Assembly: GCA_010645155.1 (NCBI GenBank)
Contig: JAAGOF010000051.1
Coordinates: 553,618 to 617,617 of the forward strand
DNA from: Tigriopus japonicus
Lineage: Eukaryota; Arthropoda; Copepoda; Harpacticoida; Harpacticidae
Direction of reading: 5' to 3'
DNA: 64,000 nt
Part shown: one piece after another, positions 11,769 to 24,800 of the stretch
How positions within the stretch are numbered: position 1 is the stretch's first letter
Layout: each line of letters starts with the position of its first letter
Position numbers and translations under genes: made by a program
Notes under the pieces: model-generated
What the model saw: only the letters and a program-made list of their open reading frames with translations
Database searches by the model: none
Told to the model about the DNA's origin: nothing

Positions 11769-13677
11769 GTTATGTAATTGCTCACAAACCCCAGAAGTAA
11801 AGTAATATCCTTAGGAAAGAAACCATTAATTGATGATGTAAAGTCGGAACATGAACACATGAATGACATTCTTTTCACATTCATACTCTAGGGTGATTCT
11901 AAAGCGTAATGAGATGAAATTGTTCATCGATTTCGTTGTTATTTCAAATATCAAACCTGTGGAGAATGAGGTAGCTTTATGGAATTTGCAAGTTCTTTAA
12001 CTTTATCTAAAAGTGTGTTAATTCAACGTTAAACTAACAGATAAAACGGTAGCAATAACGTTTAGTGAAGAATTTAAATGAATTTAAGAATCTATGAATT
12101 TTAATTTTCAACTCAATCGAACGTCGGAGTCAAAAGTCACTCTTTCAAATGTTACGGGAAAATCTAACGCAAAATGAATGAGGCTAAAAAAGGGGCGAGC
12201 TCATTCATTCCATGCTGTTTTCAGAACATACGGTTGAGAAAGCATAACTTTTCTCTCCGACATTCGATTGAGCTGAAAACTGCAATGCGTAGTAATGCGT
12301 AGTTCCACCAAAGCAAGCAAGGTATCATTTGCGAAAGAACCTAATTGATTTGATCCTACTAGAAATACTAATTTTCCATTATATCTCCCAATCCCAGAAG
12401 AAAACTCAGTGCAAGGAACATGCTACTTTACGAAGAACAGCATGATATCCTGCTTGCTAGTTAGAAGTACTTTGCGCATCACATCAAACAAAGCTCGACC
12501 ACCTTCCAAATGTCCTGGTTTACAGGATCGGGTACCAATGTCAACTCTGTACATACAGCCGCGTACATTTCTCAGAATTGGAAGTTCATTTCGTCTTTTA
12601 AAATCAAAACTGTGTTTGAGAAGTTGATGGTTTTTTTTTAAAACTTACCTTTGCCTCCTGACAAATGTATACAAATCTTTTACGAAATTTCAACATAAAT
12701 CATTATATGGCCTGTTCCAAACGTGAGCACCATCTCAGCCTTATAAATTTTTGCTTTTGTATTTTATGTGGCGAAAATCAGGAATTCAGTCCCAAGTTAC
12801 CCCAGAGTTTCCATCCAGATTAGTCATCATAATATTTCTCACCAACCCTGTGCGAAGATTGTCGGAAACTCTCGCTTTGTCTGCTCCTTGACGCTAATTC
12901 TGAACCGTCAATCATCGTCGCTGGGCAGGTAAATGAACCCCAAAGAAACAACGATCGGCGGACGACCGTTCGAATGAACGCTAAGCTCAGCTGAGAACTG
13001 AAGAGCCCTTCATTGATGGCGTGCTCTGGGATCATGACAAAAAGCCTCTTGTAGCTTCACGGTAACGCACTCGAAGAAGAAGCTAGCACCAGGGTCGATT
13101 AGATCTACGACTAGATAGATCCAGAGGGATGGATGGCAGGGAAGTTAGATATCGGTCTTTGGCCTGGACGTGCATGGGTGCATACTGTACGAGTCCATAG
13201 TCCATACAACATCGGGGCCTACCAAATACCCACAGCCGTGTCGTTGTGGTGCATACGTACGTTACGTAGCGGATGGTGCAGGGAGCAGAAGACAAAGTCC
13301 TCTGCGTTCAGGGCGGTTAACAGGTTTAACAATAAGGAAGCTGCATGCACACAAGAAGAGATATGAAACGAACGTAGTAGGCATTGGAGATTGTCCAGGC
13401 CAAATTCTCCAGAGAAACTTTTCTGTATCCAAGTAGGAAGAGCCCAAAGCATGAAGGTGTGAAGGAATGGAAGAGGGTCGGTCCAGATCAAGTTCGTGTT
13501 GTTCCATTGATATATCCCATCATGATCATATCAACAGAGAGCAACTTCTCATTGACTATTCCCGTAGGGGTAAGTTGGAACCAATGGGAATATTACCGGA
13601 TTTCGAGAATGAATCGGGTGCTTTTCGGATTACAGGGTGGATCAGATCCGGATTCGGATGGGAATTGTGTGAGTAGC
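11769..13677. other. Intergenic region upstream of the Kelch-like gene
   Basis: Holds a foldback element (12106-12279) and otherwise no supported gene. The stretch 13384-13677 is open in frame with the Kelch-like first exon and contains ATGs at 13522 and 13609, so the protein may start earlier than annotated. Short open frames at 12820-13300 overlap each other on both strands and look like chance. Confidence 0.45.
12106..12279. repeat. Foldback MITE, copy 1
   Basis: The left arm TTTCAACTCAATCGAACGTC, continuing GGAG, is the near-exact inverse of the right arm CTCCGACATTCGATTGAGCT, continuing GAAA. The arms are about 30 bp and enclose about 110 bp. The same arms and the neighbouring CATAACTTTT motif recur at 53896-54093, so this is a dispersed family, not a chance palindrome. 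Confidence 0.75.
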
Positions 13678-15774
13678 ATGAAAGTGGATAACTCACTAAA
13701 TGAGATTGAGTTTGAATCCGTCGGTCATTTGAGTGTGGTCTTGTCTGGTTTGAATTTGCTTCGACATAAAGGACATCTGACCGATGTCACACTAAAGACA
13801 GAAGATCAATCATTTCAAGTAAGTGCAAGAACGTCTTAAAGAGAACTAGTGGGTGAATAAATAGTTCATTTTTAGGCCCATCGAGTGGTTTTAGCCTCGT
13901 GTTCGGATTACTTCCGAGCCATGTTCACGGATCCCATGCGAGAGCGGAAGCAGAGCGACATATTATTGGCCGGCGTGTCAGCTCCTGGAGTTCGGTTTCT
14001 TTTAGATTATATTTATACATCGAAGCTGTCACTAAGTTTAGCCAATATTCAAGACGTCCTGTCTGCGGCCTCTCATCTTCAAGTGACGCAAGTGGTCGAG
14101 GCTTGTTCCAATTATCTTCAGGTAAAGGAACCCTAACTAGATTTCGTTTGTCCTAACCCTTTTTTAAGCCAAAAGAGTTGATTCCTTTCAGTCTCAGCTT
14201 GATTGCGAGAACTGCGTGGACGTCGTGACCATCGCCGAAACCTATTCTTTGGATCATCTCCGGACCAAAGTGTATCGATTCATGTCCGAGAATCTAGCCA
14301 CGTTTTCCAAGCTCCCAGAATTCCATCGACTTTCAGCGGGTCAGATCGAACACTTACTCGACAACGACTTTCCAGTGGATGTGCCTGAAGAGCGGGTCTT
14401 GGAAATCCTCCTGAATTGGTTAGACGTTCAGAGCTCGTCTCGAATGGCCCATGCACACAAGCTGATTCGCAAAATCAATTTTCATGAAATTCATCCTGCT
14501 CATTTGACCTCCATCATGGGACGAAAGATGTGTTCCCATTTGCCGAAATCATTTCTATCTCGCATACAGACGTTGGCCTCTCAAGAACACACTTCGGAGG
14601 AAATCAGCCAATACGACTTGGCTCCGGCTTATTTACTCAATTCTCGGGGCATGGAAGAAGCCGTGGTCAAAGTCGGAGGGTTTGGTCCTCACGGAGTGAC
14701 CAATCAAATCACCTACTATCTGCCTAGTTTAGGTCGATGGCGGCATTTGACCTCGATTCCCCATGTGGAAAGTAGCAACTTTGGGTGTGTGGTGGTGAAA
14801 AACGAATTGTACGTCTTGGGTGGATGCTTTAACCAATCTCTGCAAGAGGAGCATATCCACCCCTTTGGCTTCCGGTTTAATCCCAGGCACAATAAATGGT
14901 CCACTCTCGCACCCATGCATCGAGAAAGGTGCCGATTCTCAGCCACGGCCGTCGGACAATCCATCTACGTAATGGGAGGATGCTCCGAGAGATCCGAGGA
15001 TATGGTCAGTGATGATGATGAAATACAAGACACGGGCGCTCTCTGTGAAAGGTATGTTTACTAACCGGTTGATAAGGTTTGAAGGGTAATTTTTTTGTCT
15101 CTCCAGGTATGATGTGGATGAGGACAAATGGTATCTAGTGGGACCGTTTCCCGATGGAAGCGTGAGGTCTCAACATGCGGCTGTGCGCCATCATAATTCC
15201 ATCGTTTTGTCGGGAGGACTCGATCAAGACGTCACACTCAATTCCATTCTAGTGTACAACGTGACGACCGAGTCTTGGGATACCCAAGAAAGTCGATCAA
15301 TGCCTTGTCCACGGGCTGATCATGTCATGTTGTGTTGGAGGGACCGCATCTACATCAGCGGAGGTTGGTTTGAGGATGAAGTGAATGGGAGTAGAACACT
15401 GGTCGAGTCAATTGATGTCTACGATGTGGATTCAAACTCTTGGGTAGTTGAAACCAAGATCCCAACTCCTCGGTTCCACGCGGGGAGTGTGATAGTGAAA
15501 GATAAACTCTACATCATCGGTGGTTTCCTTAGTGAGAGCCTTTTTGATCGGGCTACAGGTAAGTTCTTTATGGATGAAGTCCGTTTTTGCTTGCTAACTG
15601 AAGCAATTGGCTCTTTCTATTTCAGGGCTCATCGAATGTTATGATCTGGTAAAGCGAACCTGGTGTGATAATGAAGTCTATCCGTATGAATTGTGGGAGC
15701 ACGCTTGTGCATCCCTTTACATTCCTCGTTGTCGCGACGATATGGATGTCATTGCCTACGAAGTGAGGGCGTAA
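13678..15774 (+). CDS. Kelch-like BTB-BACK-Kelch protein
   Basis: Five exons: 13678-13818, 13876-14121, 14192-15051, 15107-15558 and 15626-15774. All introns are 55-70 bp with GT-AG ends and compatible phases. The conservative start gives 615 residues. The BTB domain (about 20-130) has HLTDVTL, AHRVVLASCSDYFRAMF and FLLDYIYTSKLSL. The BACK domain follows (about 135-235) with AETYSLDHLRTKVYRFM. Six kelch repeats fill residues 270-600, with paired glycines in ELYVLGGC, SIYVMGGC, SIVLSGG, RIYISGGW and KLYIIGGF. Such proteins are substrate adaptors of Cullin-3 ubiquitin ligases: BTB binds Cul3 and the kelch propeller binds the target. I cannot assign the exact KLHL orthologue. An acidic insert (SDDDE) sits between blades. 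Confidence 0.9.
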
Positions 15775-16037
15775 TTTTGTCTCTTCTTGTGATACGATGT
15801 AAGATATTAACAAATATATTTCTTGGCGAAGGCTAGATATTTAACCTGGTCTTAAAATTATTCGAAGAAAACTTCGTCTCAACAATTCAGTCATGTATCG
15901 AAAAGGTACTTTTTTGATATTTTCATCTATTTGTGTTTTTCGATCAAGACGTGTGAGGGTTAGGAATAGGAAAGAAGTCTGGTTTCATGTACAAGATTGA
16001 AAGAGAATGGCCAAAGGATGATACAAATGGCAAAAAA
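15775..16037. other. Convergent intergenic spacer
   Basis: 263 bp separate the stop codons of the Kelch-like and RPA1 genes, so both 3' untranslated regions lie here or overlap. No canonical AATAAA is obvious on the plus strand, although AATATATTT occurs near 15810. Confidence 0.4.
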
Positions 16038-18797
16038 TTACAAGTGACTTCCTTTGGTCAACTTTTCTGGGATATCAATACCCGCACTCTCCAAGTCCTT
16101 GATGAGACGATTTTTGTAGTCATCATAATTAATCGGCACCACCGACCTAACCGTGTGTCGAACCTTCTGCTCGTCATTGTAATATTCGGCTTTGCAACTC
16201 AATCGCAGATCATAATGCTTGAAGGTGGCAGCCTAGGAACAAAACGAAGAAAAATGACAACTCGATTTCTTTTTCAAGTTCTTCATGAATGCTCTTACCT
16301 GGAATACTTTGTTGTATCCATCTTGATCTTGATCATGGAGAGCTCCCAATTCCTCGGCCGTCTTGTTTAAGATTGTTTCAGCTTGCTCTTGAAAGCATGT
16401 CACCCACGTGTTATCTGTGCAATCTGCAATACTGAAACTGAGCACAATTCGCCAAGCGAATCCATCTAGTTGGGAGTTGCACTTTTCGCAACGATATTGG
16501 TCATTCCCTTGGTCAACCACCTACAACATATGCAAACGTCAAGTATAAAAAACATTCATGTTTCGTATGGCGGTATGCATTTTCTCGCACCTTTTTGTTG
16601 CAAGCCTTGCCGTCATTCACCCGATTACAAGCTTTGTACAAGGCCCGATCTTTTTGGAACATGACAATGTAAGCAGAAGTTGAATAGAACTCGGGTTTCC
16701 CTTCGGAGCTCATTCCCAAATTCTCGACCTTCACCTCGCCCAACGTCTTCAAATTGCCTCCAATAGATCCATCGGCTCCTCCACGAGCACCTGATTGAGT
16801 GAGACTCTGAGTTTGGGCACTTTGACCCTCGGACTCGAACCATCCTTTGAGCGAGTGAGCTTGAGGCATATCAGGATTTATCTAAAGTGAGAAGAGACCC
16901 ATGTGAACCAGTGTTTGAGCCTTAACTCGTCAAAATCAAGTGGAAAGGGACAATTTCCTACCTGGATGACGGACGAGGACAAAGCTGAGAGCGAGACTCC
17001 GTTGTAATCGGATACTTTGCAATTCTTGACCACCACGACTGGATTGTTGGCACCGTCGAAGGTCTCGGCAGTTTGACCCCAGAGAGTCAAATTGACCTCG
17101 TTGCACGAGTTGTCCACCAAACGAATGTCCCGCTTAGTGAATTCTTTTTGAGTCTTTTGTGAGGTCAAGGTTGTGGCGTCGAGGGCCTCCTTGCAAATAC
17201 CAATCACGTCCACCACGGAGTCTTTACTGGCACTGGCCAGATCTTTGATTTTCACGAAGTTAAACGTGATGGTGGGGATGTTAGAGGCATCTTCATTACA
17301 AGGGATGACCTCGGTTGAATCTCGGAAAGTCATTTCGTACTCATTATTCAAAGTCGAGTATTGCTTGTTAGCGGCTTTCAAGGAACACGACGTGATGTAG
17401 TAGAGCTGAAATGCAACCATCAAATTGAGAACACTCTATTTCCATATTCAAAAGATTTCTTCTCTCACCTTGCCCACTTCCACAATGTTGTAGTACTTGT
17501 CGCATTGTTCCTTAAAAGCAGTGGCTCGAATCTCGCCAGACTCATCCAAGAGATCCATCGAGAAGAGATGTCCTTCGCCTCGAGAATTGTTCCATCGTCG
17601 AATATCCGATTTGTGAGTGACTCGAGCCTTGATCGTCCACTTATTCTGATAGGGCGTAAGTGATGCAATTGGATGGACGGAGACTTGAGACGGATCGAAA
17701 CTACTCGATCCACCCGTGGCCGACGAGCCGTAAACTGGCCGTGGGTCCAAAATCGAAGATCTCGGGGCATTCTGATTCCCATTAGGTGAAGTCAGTGGGG
17801 ATCTTTTGGCCACAGGAGGACCCACATCAGATTCCGCAGCTCGTTTCACCGAAGCCGGCTTCTTGGCATTGGCCGAATTGACGGTGCCATCGGGATTGAG
17901 CGTGGTGGGCTCGCCAATGGTGCTTGAGACCTGTCCAGGTTGGGTGAGCACGTCCACATCGTATAAGATGATGACCTTCCGGTTGTCAGACTTGTTGCAC
18001 ACGTAGTTGTTGGCTCGAACGAGACAAAAATTGACCAGTGAGCCATTGATGATCTTATCGTTCATTTGGGTGGCCAACATGCTGAACGAGTTCGAGTATT
18101 GACCATCCGACACGAACACCCGGTACCGATCCGAACTCGAGTTTTGGTTGGCCAGCTTTTTGAGGCCTAAAACCTGAAGCAAACAGAAATATAAGATGTT
18201 GTATTAAATTTAACATCATTTCAAACTTGAATTGCTCTTCACATTTGAACAAAAAAAGTTCTGTTAAGGAACTCATTCCCTTTTAAACGGTTTGTAATGA
18301 ATGGCATTTCATAATTATCTTCTTTGCCACAATATCACGATACATTTGACTAATGAATATAGAAAACGGTAATCATTGCCAATCTCCATGTAAAGTGTAG
18401 TTACATTTGCAGCCTATATATGACATCGCTAACCATATGCAAACCTAATGTACCAAATTTACACCCATTTTAACCTAATTTAAACCTAATCCAGCCAAAT
18501 TTATAAACTAACTTAAACCTAAATCGGTGGCTAGTGTTAAATTTATCCTTCCCAGTTTCATTAAACGTTATAGCGCGTTGTTGTTGCCTGACAAATAAAG
18601 ATGAATGAGATAAAATCATGAGAAACTCTTGGATATTTCAAATCAACCCGACCGAAACTTTGATCGTGAACGATTTTACCTCACGAAAAAGGTTTCGCAG
18701 TACTTTGTATAATTACCTGAAGAATGGGTTTGTCGACATTTTCGCCTTGGCAGATCTTGAGCAAGGCTCCTTCGCTCAGAGACGGGATGCTACTCAT
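16038..18797 (-). CDS. RPA1: Replication protein A 70 kDa DNA-binding subunit
   Basis: Six exons on the minus strand: 18797-18717, 18173-17469, 17405-16962, 16881-16591, 16520-16299 and 16232-16038. Phases match, and the product is 645 residues (human 616). Domains in order: an N-terminal protein-interaction OB fold (start MSSIPSLSEGALLKICQG, then VLGLKKL), a serine/proline-rich linker, DBD-A (ASLTPYQNKWTIKARVTHKSD), DBD-B (DVIGICKEA, RDIRLVDNS) and DBD-C. DBD-C carries the expected zinc-binding cysteines 495, 504, 518 and 521 (ACN, ACNKK, CEKC). RPA binds single-stranded DNA in replication, repair and checkpoint signalling as a trimer with RPA2 and RPA3. The first intron is 543 bp and the rest 57-80 bp. 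The start ATG is unambiguous. Confidence 0.96.
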
Positions 18798-19449
18798 GCT
18801 TTTTGGGGTCGTGGAACACTCTTTTCTGAAATCAAGTGGAGATGAATTTTTGACAAGCTGGAACGTGACTTGAATTCTAGGTTTGAAGAACGAGAAATGA
18901 AAGTCTCAGAGTTCCTAAATTTCCAGATAAATGAGCCAGTTGTGAGGAAGCTTTGAATGGAACTGACTTATATGGCAGGAGTTGAATTGGATTGGAGTGT
19001 TATTGAGCGTTCTTTTCTAACTTAAAGAAAGTGCTTTCTGCCATTTCGACACAATATATATTTGTGAAAGTCAGAGATGAAGATGGCAAGATAGATTGTA
19101 ATTTCAATTGAAGAGTAAATATGGCAGCACTGCTCATTGTTTCTTGAATGAGCGGCAAAAGAAGAGCGGGTTCGCGCCAAACTCGAGCAAACAAGGAAGC
19201 TAGGTTTCGAAATCCATGCAAAAATAGGCTTTAAGAACAAGGTTGTGACGACATTTTCCTCCTACTGTAATTTCATGTCACATTTTTTTAGCTTCATTAG
19301 CCTTTCAAGATATGAACTCATTTTTGTCCTTTGACAACCACTTTTGCTCAATAGAACTTCCCGAGTTTTTGGTTTTCCAAATCGTCAAAATTGTAAATAA
19401 TGGCGTCAGAGTGACGGAAGAGTCCATCACACACATCCTCAAATCTTAG
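18798..19449. other. Upstream region of RPA1
   Basis: About 650 bp with no supported reading frame. Two overlapping minus-strand frames at 19000-19240 share sequence and have no recognisable domain. The RPA1 promoter should lie in the first few hundred bases. Confidence 0.4.
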
Positions 19450-19457
19450 TCGTTCAC

Positions 19458-21065
19458 TAGTGATGGGACGAGACGGTATTTCCAATACATGAGACCAACT
19501 GAAGCCGGTCTCAATTAATACATCTCAGAAGCTGGCATCAATACTGTATCAAGTCTTACGAACGAAATGACAGCTACAAAAGGTGTCCGCCAACGATTGA
19601 ACCTATTCGTATTTAACAATTTTGTTAAAGCGTGTAATCGAAATCTAACTCTCTTTTGAGGTATTTCTAATATGCATGGAGACCATGACCTTTATTGACG
19701 CCGTATCAAATAGCTTTTTGACTGATATTGTCTGTTTCAAAATGGTTCCTTTGATATTCAAATCTTAGTTGCTAGTCACACTTCTTAGCCAGCTTGACTA
19801 GAATGTGGTAATAATGTCGTGATTTGCCACCTGATTTCAATGTTGATGGGCTTTAGCAAATGGAAATTTCAAATAATAACTGTGCACTAACGAGTTAAAT
19901 AGAATCTTGCGTTGCAACATAATAACATAAGCAATCGTTAAATGAAATATTCTCCGACAATTTGGAGGATGTAACATAAGTTTTTGTGTTAATGAAAAAG
20001 ATTTCACGTCACACTTTCAGCGGTTCTTCAGGTATTTTTCTTTAAAACTCTGAAGCCAACATGTTATGCCAAGTTGTGGAATCGACGAGATGTTCCTTGA
20101 TTTGAAATCTATATTGTTTAAGTTTAAAACAACGGAAAAGTAAATCTAGATATTTCGTGCCTTCAAACTGAAACCCATCGATGACCGCAGAAAAAGGCAA
20201 AACCCAATTTGAGCAATTTTGGCAACACTTCGCATGTCTCACTTGGTCTCAAGTAGTGATGTGACTTGGGCAAGTAATGAGTCATCACAAACACCCCAAC
20301 CACAAGTTGTTGACAAGCATTACTTGGGCAATACACCAATACACTTCCCAAGCTCATGGAACATTGGAAGATGCAGTTGCCGGCAGTTGCTCTTAGAAGT
20401 TTTCAGATGCTTGCAGTGTGACTTAGAAGAAAAGAACGTCAAGTTGCATTTTCAATGATCTTTTGACCTTAATAATTTAGCAATAAACAGTGGAAGTGAA
20501 ACAAAAAATTTTTTGATTTGGATAGCATTTGCAAAACCATGTTTTTTCTTTAGTTTCCGTTCTAGGCCACGCATGAATACACTTTTTGGGCCAATCAAGA
20601 ATGAGATTTAACAGTCACACTTGGGAACAAGCTCGGTCACTCAGAGTTGCTAGAAAAAAATATAAGATGCCAACTCTTTTTTTTTTTTTTGAAATATTCT
20701 CAAAAGCTTTTGCATTTCTTGATACAAAAGCTTTGAATTGTGTATTTTCATCTAAAAATCCATCCTAACAAGGGCATGGGCCCTATTTCGCTGAAACTTT
20801 CTGGTTAATTGAAATTCTGATGCCAAAGGTTTAGTCTTCATTCCTAGCAAATTTGGCAAACCTGTAAGGTGGGAAAAATACTTGTACAGGCACCCAAGTA
20901 GACCCAAGTTTCGGCAAGTCCAAGGTACTGTACCGGACCGCTTGCCCAAGCTCCTGTTTGGCTCCCATCACTAGTCTCAAGTCGGAATCAAGACCAGCGA
21001 GACTTTCATTGTATTGGTCTGGTCTCATACTGTATGATACATTGCTGGTATCAGCCCCATCAGTA
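19458..21065. mobile_element. hAT-like element (outer), interrupted by a second one
   Basis: The left end TAGTGATGGGAC and the right end GCCCCATCAGTA are imperfect inverted repeats (10 of 12). They are flanked by the exact 8-bp duplication TCGTTCAC at 19450-19457 and 21066-21073. The total is 1608 bp, of which 720 bp plus one 8-bp duplication belong to the inserted element at 20254-20973. GAGACCA-type motifs recur near both ends. No transposase frame survives. Confidence 0.72.
20254..20973. mobile_element. hAT-like element (inner), nested in the one above
   Basis: Starts TAGTGATGTGA and ends TCCCATCACTA, inverted repeats of about 11 bp with one mismatch. An inner motif CTTGGGCAAG is shared in inverse orientation near both ends. 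It is flanked by the exact 8-bp duplication GTCTCAAG (20246-20253 and 20974-20981). No coding capacity remains. Confidence 0.8.
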
Positions 21066-21412
21066 TCGTTCACCCGGTGCATACGGTTTAGTTGCTTGCA
21101 TTTGCCCTTACTGCAAGACGTTTAATGCTGGTAGTCCTCGAGCATTTGAACTCACCTAATCATAAGAACAAGCAAACCTATCATTAGTAATCCTATCTTT
21201 GCCTTTCTATCCCTTTCTTTCTTAACAAACTCTTCCTTCGCTTCAAAGTTCATCGTCACGCTGTTTGTTTCCAAAAATCAACACATGACATGTTTTGCAG
21301 CCAGTCAATGCATGCAAGCTTGCTTACATACAAGCAAGAATGAATGAATGATGGTCAATTGACCCGTTTTTTTTTATCTCTGATCTTGCCATCCCGTTTC
21401 ATTCATGTGAGT

Positions 21413-21787
21413 ATGCCGTTTCCTCGTGAGCTTCCTCCCAAACCAGCACGGGTCACCCACAACGGGTTTCCGTTGTTGGTCGTGGGCGGACTGGTGACCT
21501 CCTCGGCGCTTTTCTACTGGATCCTCGTCAAGACCAACTCTCGATTGCTAGCTCCTAAATTCCCGTGGGAATTTGAACGAATGTACTCTCAACTCGACCC
21601 CAATGATCCTCGACGAATCCTTCACGAAGCCCGAAAGGCTCAATCGGGTTCTTCCATCCAGCAAATCCCGCTCTTCATTAGCCTGCAGAAAGAGGCTCGC
21701 CAAAATGCGATCCCCGATCCCAAACCCGCCATTCCAGTTTTGGCCGATCAGCCGGTGACCAAAACACCTCCCAAATCCGGCCAGTAG
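21413..21787 (+). CDS. Small single-pass membrane protein, unknown function
   Basis: The frame is open from 21344, but the ATG at 21413 is the likely start because sequence before it (a run of T, then poor composition) resembles a leader. The product is 124 residues: a proline-rich N-terminus (MPFPRELPPKPARV), one membrane segment at about 19-39 (GFPLLVVGGLVTSSALFYWI), then a polar, proline-rich tail ending PKSGQ. GC content and codon use match the neighbouring real genes. Family not recognised. The stop lies only 66 bp before the ATG of SLX4 on the same strand, so the two may share a transcript or the SLX4 promoter may lie within this gene. Confidence 0.65.
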   Translation: MPFPRELPPKPARVTHNGFPLLVVGGLVTSSALFYWILVKTNSRLLAPKFPWEFERMYSQLDPNDPRRILHEARKAQSGSSIQQIPLFISLQKEARQNAIPDPKPAIPVLADQPVTKTPPKSGQ

Positions 21788-21853
21788 AGGCCCTCCTGGA
21801 CTAGTATGTAATTTAAATAGTAGTGATAGTTGATTTAGAGGGGACAGAGTGAA

Positions 21854-24800
21854 ATGACGTCGGTACGGAAAGGTGGGAAATTGTCGCGAAAACGAGTCCG
21901 CCTACCGGAATTGAATGCGAGTGCCGAGGAGTTTCTCGAGATTGGACAACCCAACAAAAAGCGTGTGAGTGCGGAGCATGAGGTCAAGGTCGATGAAGAG
22001 AAGAGTTTGATGGTGGGTCAAGGATTGCCGGATTGTCCCATGTGCGGTAAAGTGTTCAAAGCTCAGAGTCAGAATGGAGCGAGGAGCGCTCATGTCAAAT
22101 CGTGCGGTATCAAGTTGGGTTTGGATGCCGAGAAGCTCTTGCAATTAAGGCGATTGGAAGAGAAGCAGGCACAAGAGCGGCGAGCTTTGGGATTGCCCGT
22201 TGTATCGAGTGGTTCCCGGAGTAATCATTCGGAGAGTGGAGCTGCCAGACGAGGAGCTAAAGCCTCGACTTCCTCGAGTGTTGTGACGTCTACGTCCTCG
22301 ATTAACGTAAGTGAGGCCTCGACTGGCTTTTAGTCTTGATAAACTAGATGAAATTCTCGGTTGTTTTGGAGCCTGATTGATTTTGCTGGCCATGAAATCT
22401 GGGAAACTTAAACTTATACGGGAAACTTAATCCGCACTTTTACTCTCATCCAGAGGAACTTTTTCTCTTTGCTTCAAGATTGAGAAAAACGCGCAAGAAA
22501 GATGGGTCTCTATGGCACTGTATTGCTTTTCCATGTTCGATGAACTTGATTAGGAGGATCCTTAGACACTTCATAGAAATTGGATTTCCTTAGCTTTTGA
22601 TTTGATAATGATAATTGATAATTGTAATTCAATATTAGTCAAAAGATATTTCACTTCAAGGAACGGCTTGAAAATACGAGGGGGAGTCAAAAAGTTCGCA
22701 GACTACAGTCATAATTTCTGCAGTTGAAAAGTCACATCCTATAATTTTTTACATAAGCTCCGGTGTCGTCTATACACTTTGAAAATCTATGATTCCACCT
22801 TTGAAGGCCGTGGAATCACTTACTTTTCGAGTCATCTAAAAACGCAAACTAGGTACCTTTATCGTGTTCTCTGAATTTTGGAAACAAAAGAAGTGTGATT
22901 GTGCCAGGTCTGAACAAAAAGGAGGATGTAGGAAAGTTTCCTAATGAAATTTTGTCAATTCAATTCAATATCTCTCGATATTGACCAGACATAGACTAAT
23001 AAGACAGCTGCAATTTATCAAGGGACATCTAAGGACATGCTTCAACTTGCGAAAAACTGTGAATCTCTGTTCAGTAAAAAAATATGTCATTGTCTGAGAA
23101 CTTTTTGACTTACTCTCGTGTCTTGAAAAAATGGCTTTTTAAATATTTATCTTGCAAGAACAAATACTTAAATCTTAAATTATCCACACGCTAGTCGTTT
23201 GATGATTCACACAACGCAGTTTGAAATAAATTAGCAGATTCCTAGCAAGGCGTCCTATTCATTTCAATTTTCATTGAAGTAATTGCTTTGTGCTTTTCAA
23301 GTGTCGTTTTTTTTTTGACCAATGTGAGCTCTTGTGTTACTATTCGAATCGAAATGTTATATGATTTAATCAAAGATGATTGACTAACGAATACGTCACT
23401 AGCCTCTAATGTTATTTCGATTGCAAAGCTAATGTCAAGCATGTCAAATCACTAAATGCGTCATTATTTTGACATTTTAAGATTTCAAGTTATCGTGACA
23501 ATGGGAACCGCTGAACGCTAAACATTGTGTGAAAATAGATGCGGTTTTTGGTCATGATTGAAAATGGCAATTTTTATTGGAAGTAGTGAAAGAAGTTGAT
23601 GAAATAGAGTGTTTGCATCAAAACTTTTTTAAACCCTAAACAGGGTCAATTACTTGAAAATTGTAATTGATTACAAAAACTCGTCAACAAATGTAAGTAA
23701 TTTCAATTACATCGTCCTAAAATGTTAATGGCTTTAATTACAATTTCATGTCAATTACATTTTTTCCGTCTCTTTCACCCTTTTGCCTTTCCAAAACGGT
23801 GAAAGAAAATCAGATCTACCATTTTTCAATAATGATCAGGCCAACCAGATAGTTGTAATAAATTACATTCTGCAATGTAATTACCAAAATCTTTGGACAG
23901 AAATGGGGAAAATTCCCAAAAATGTGGGAACATTGCTTGTTCCGTTAATTTTTTTCTAGAAGTGGTTAGTTTATCAGTCAAAATCAAAGTTAGGAAACAA
24001 GCCGACATTAAAAATATTATAGTTGCAACAAAAATATTTAGTTTATCATCGGGGCCAACAGATACTTGTATGTTGTAGTTTACAAAGTAGTTACAAAATT
24101 TGCGATTTATAACAAAAGTGATAAAGTTTCAGAAAAATCAGGGGAAATTGCTTTATCCTTTCAGAATAAAATGGATGACAAAATCAAAATAGCAAAAGAA
24201 GCACAGATGATTTTTTTTACGGTTTTAACAGTATGTATTTAGTTTTAAGCTATTCCAAAAGAGTAGGTAAGATCTATAGATAATGGGAGAATAGGAAAGT
24301 GCACGTTGTGTTTGGATTAACACGAATGTGTGGATTTGTTCTTTATTATTTTGTTTTGCAAACTTCAAATGTATAGTCTGGTTTCCAGGTTCCGTCCGAT
24401 CCTCATTTGGAAATGGCCCTCGCCTTATCTGCTTCGCTTGCCCACCAAGAAATGTCGAAATGTGAGGAAGAAGAAAGGCAACTGCAAATGTTGGGTGTGT
24501 CTGACCACAATTTGCACAAAGTCGAACCTCCTCCTCAAGTCTTGATTTCTGACCCCAGCCCAAATTTTGTCATTGCCTCTTCACGCCCAACTGGTAAAGC
24601 TCATGAAAAGATCAACAAAGCTAAGACCTGCTTGGAAGTCCGGCTACCCGAAGACCGTCTGAAACAAATATCCGAACAAATTGCGATGATTCTGGCCGGC
24701 GAATCTTCCGAAGAATATGAGCCTGGACCAGGCACTCTTTTCGCCTCGAACAGGTTCAAATTTTCCGATATCGAAAACGAGAAATTACTCGATTGGACCG

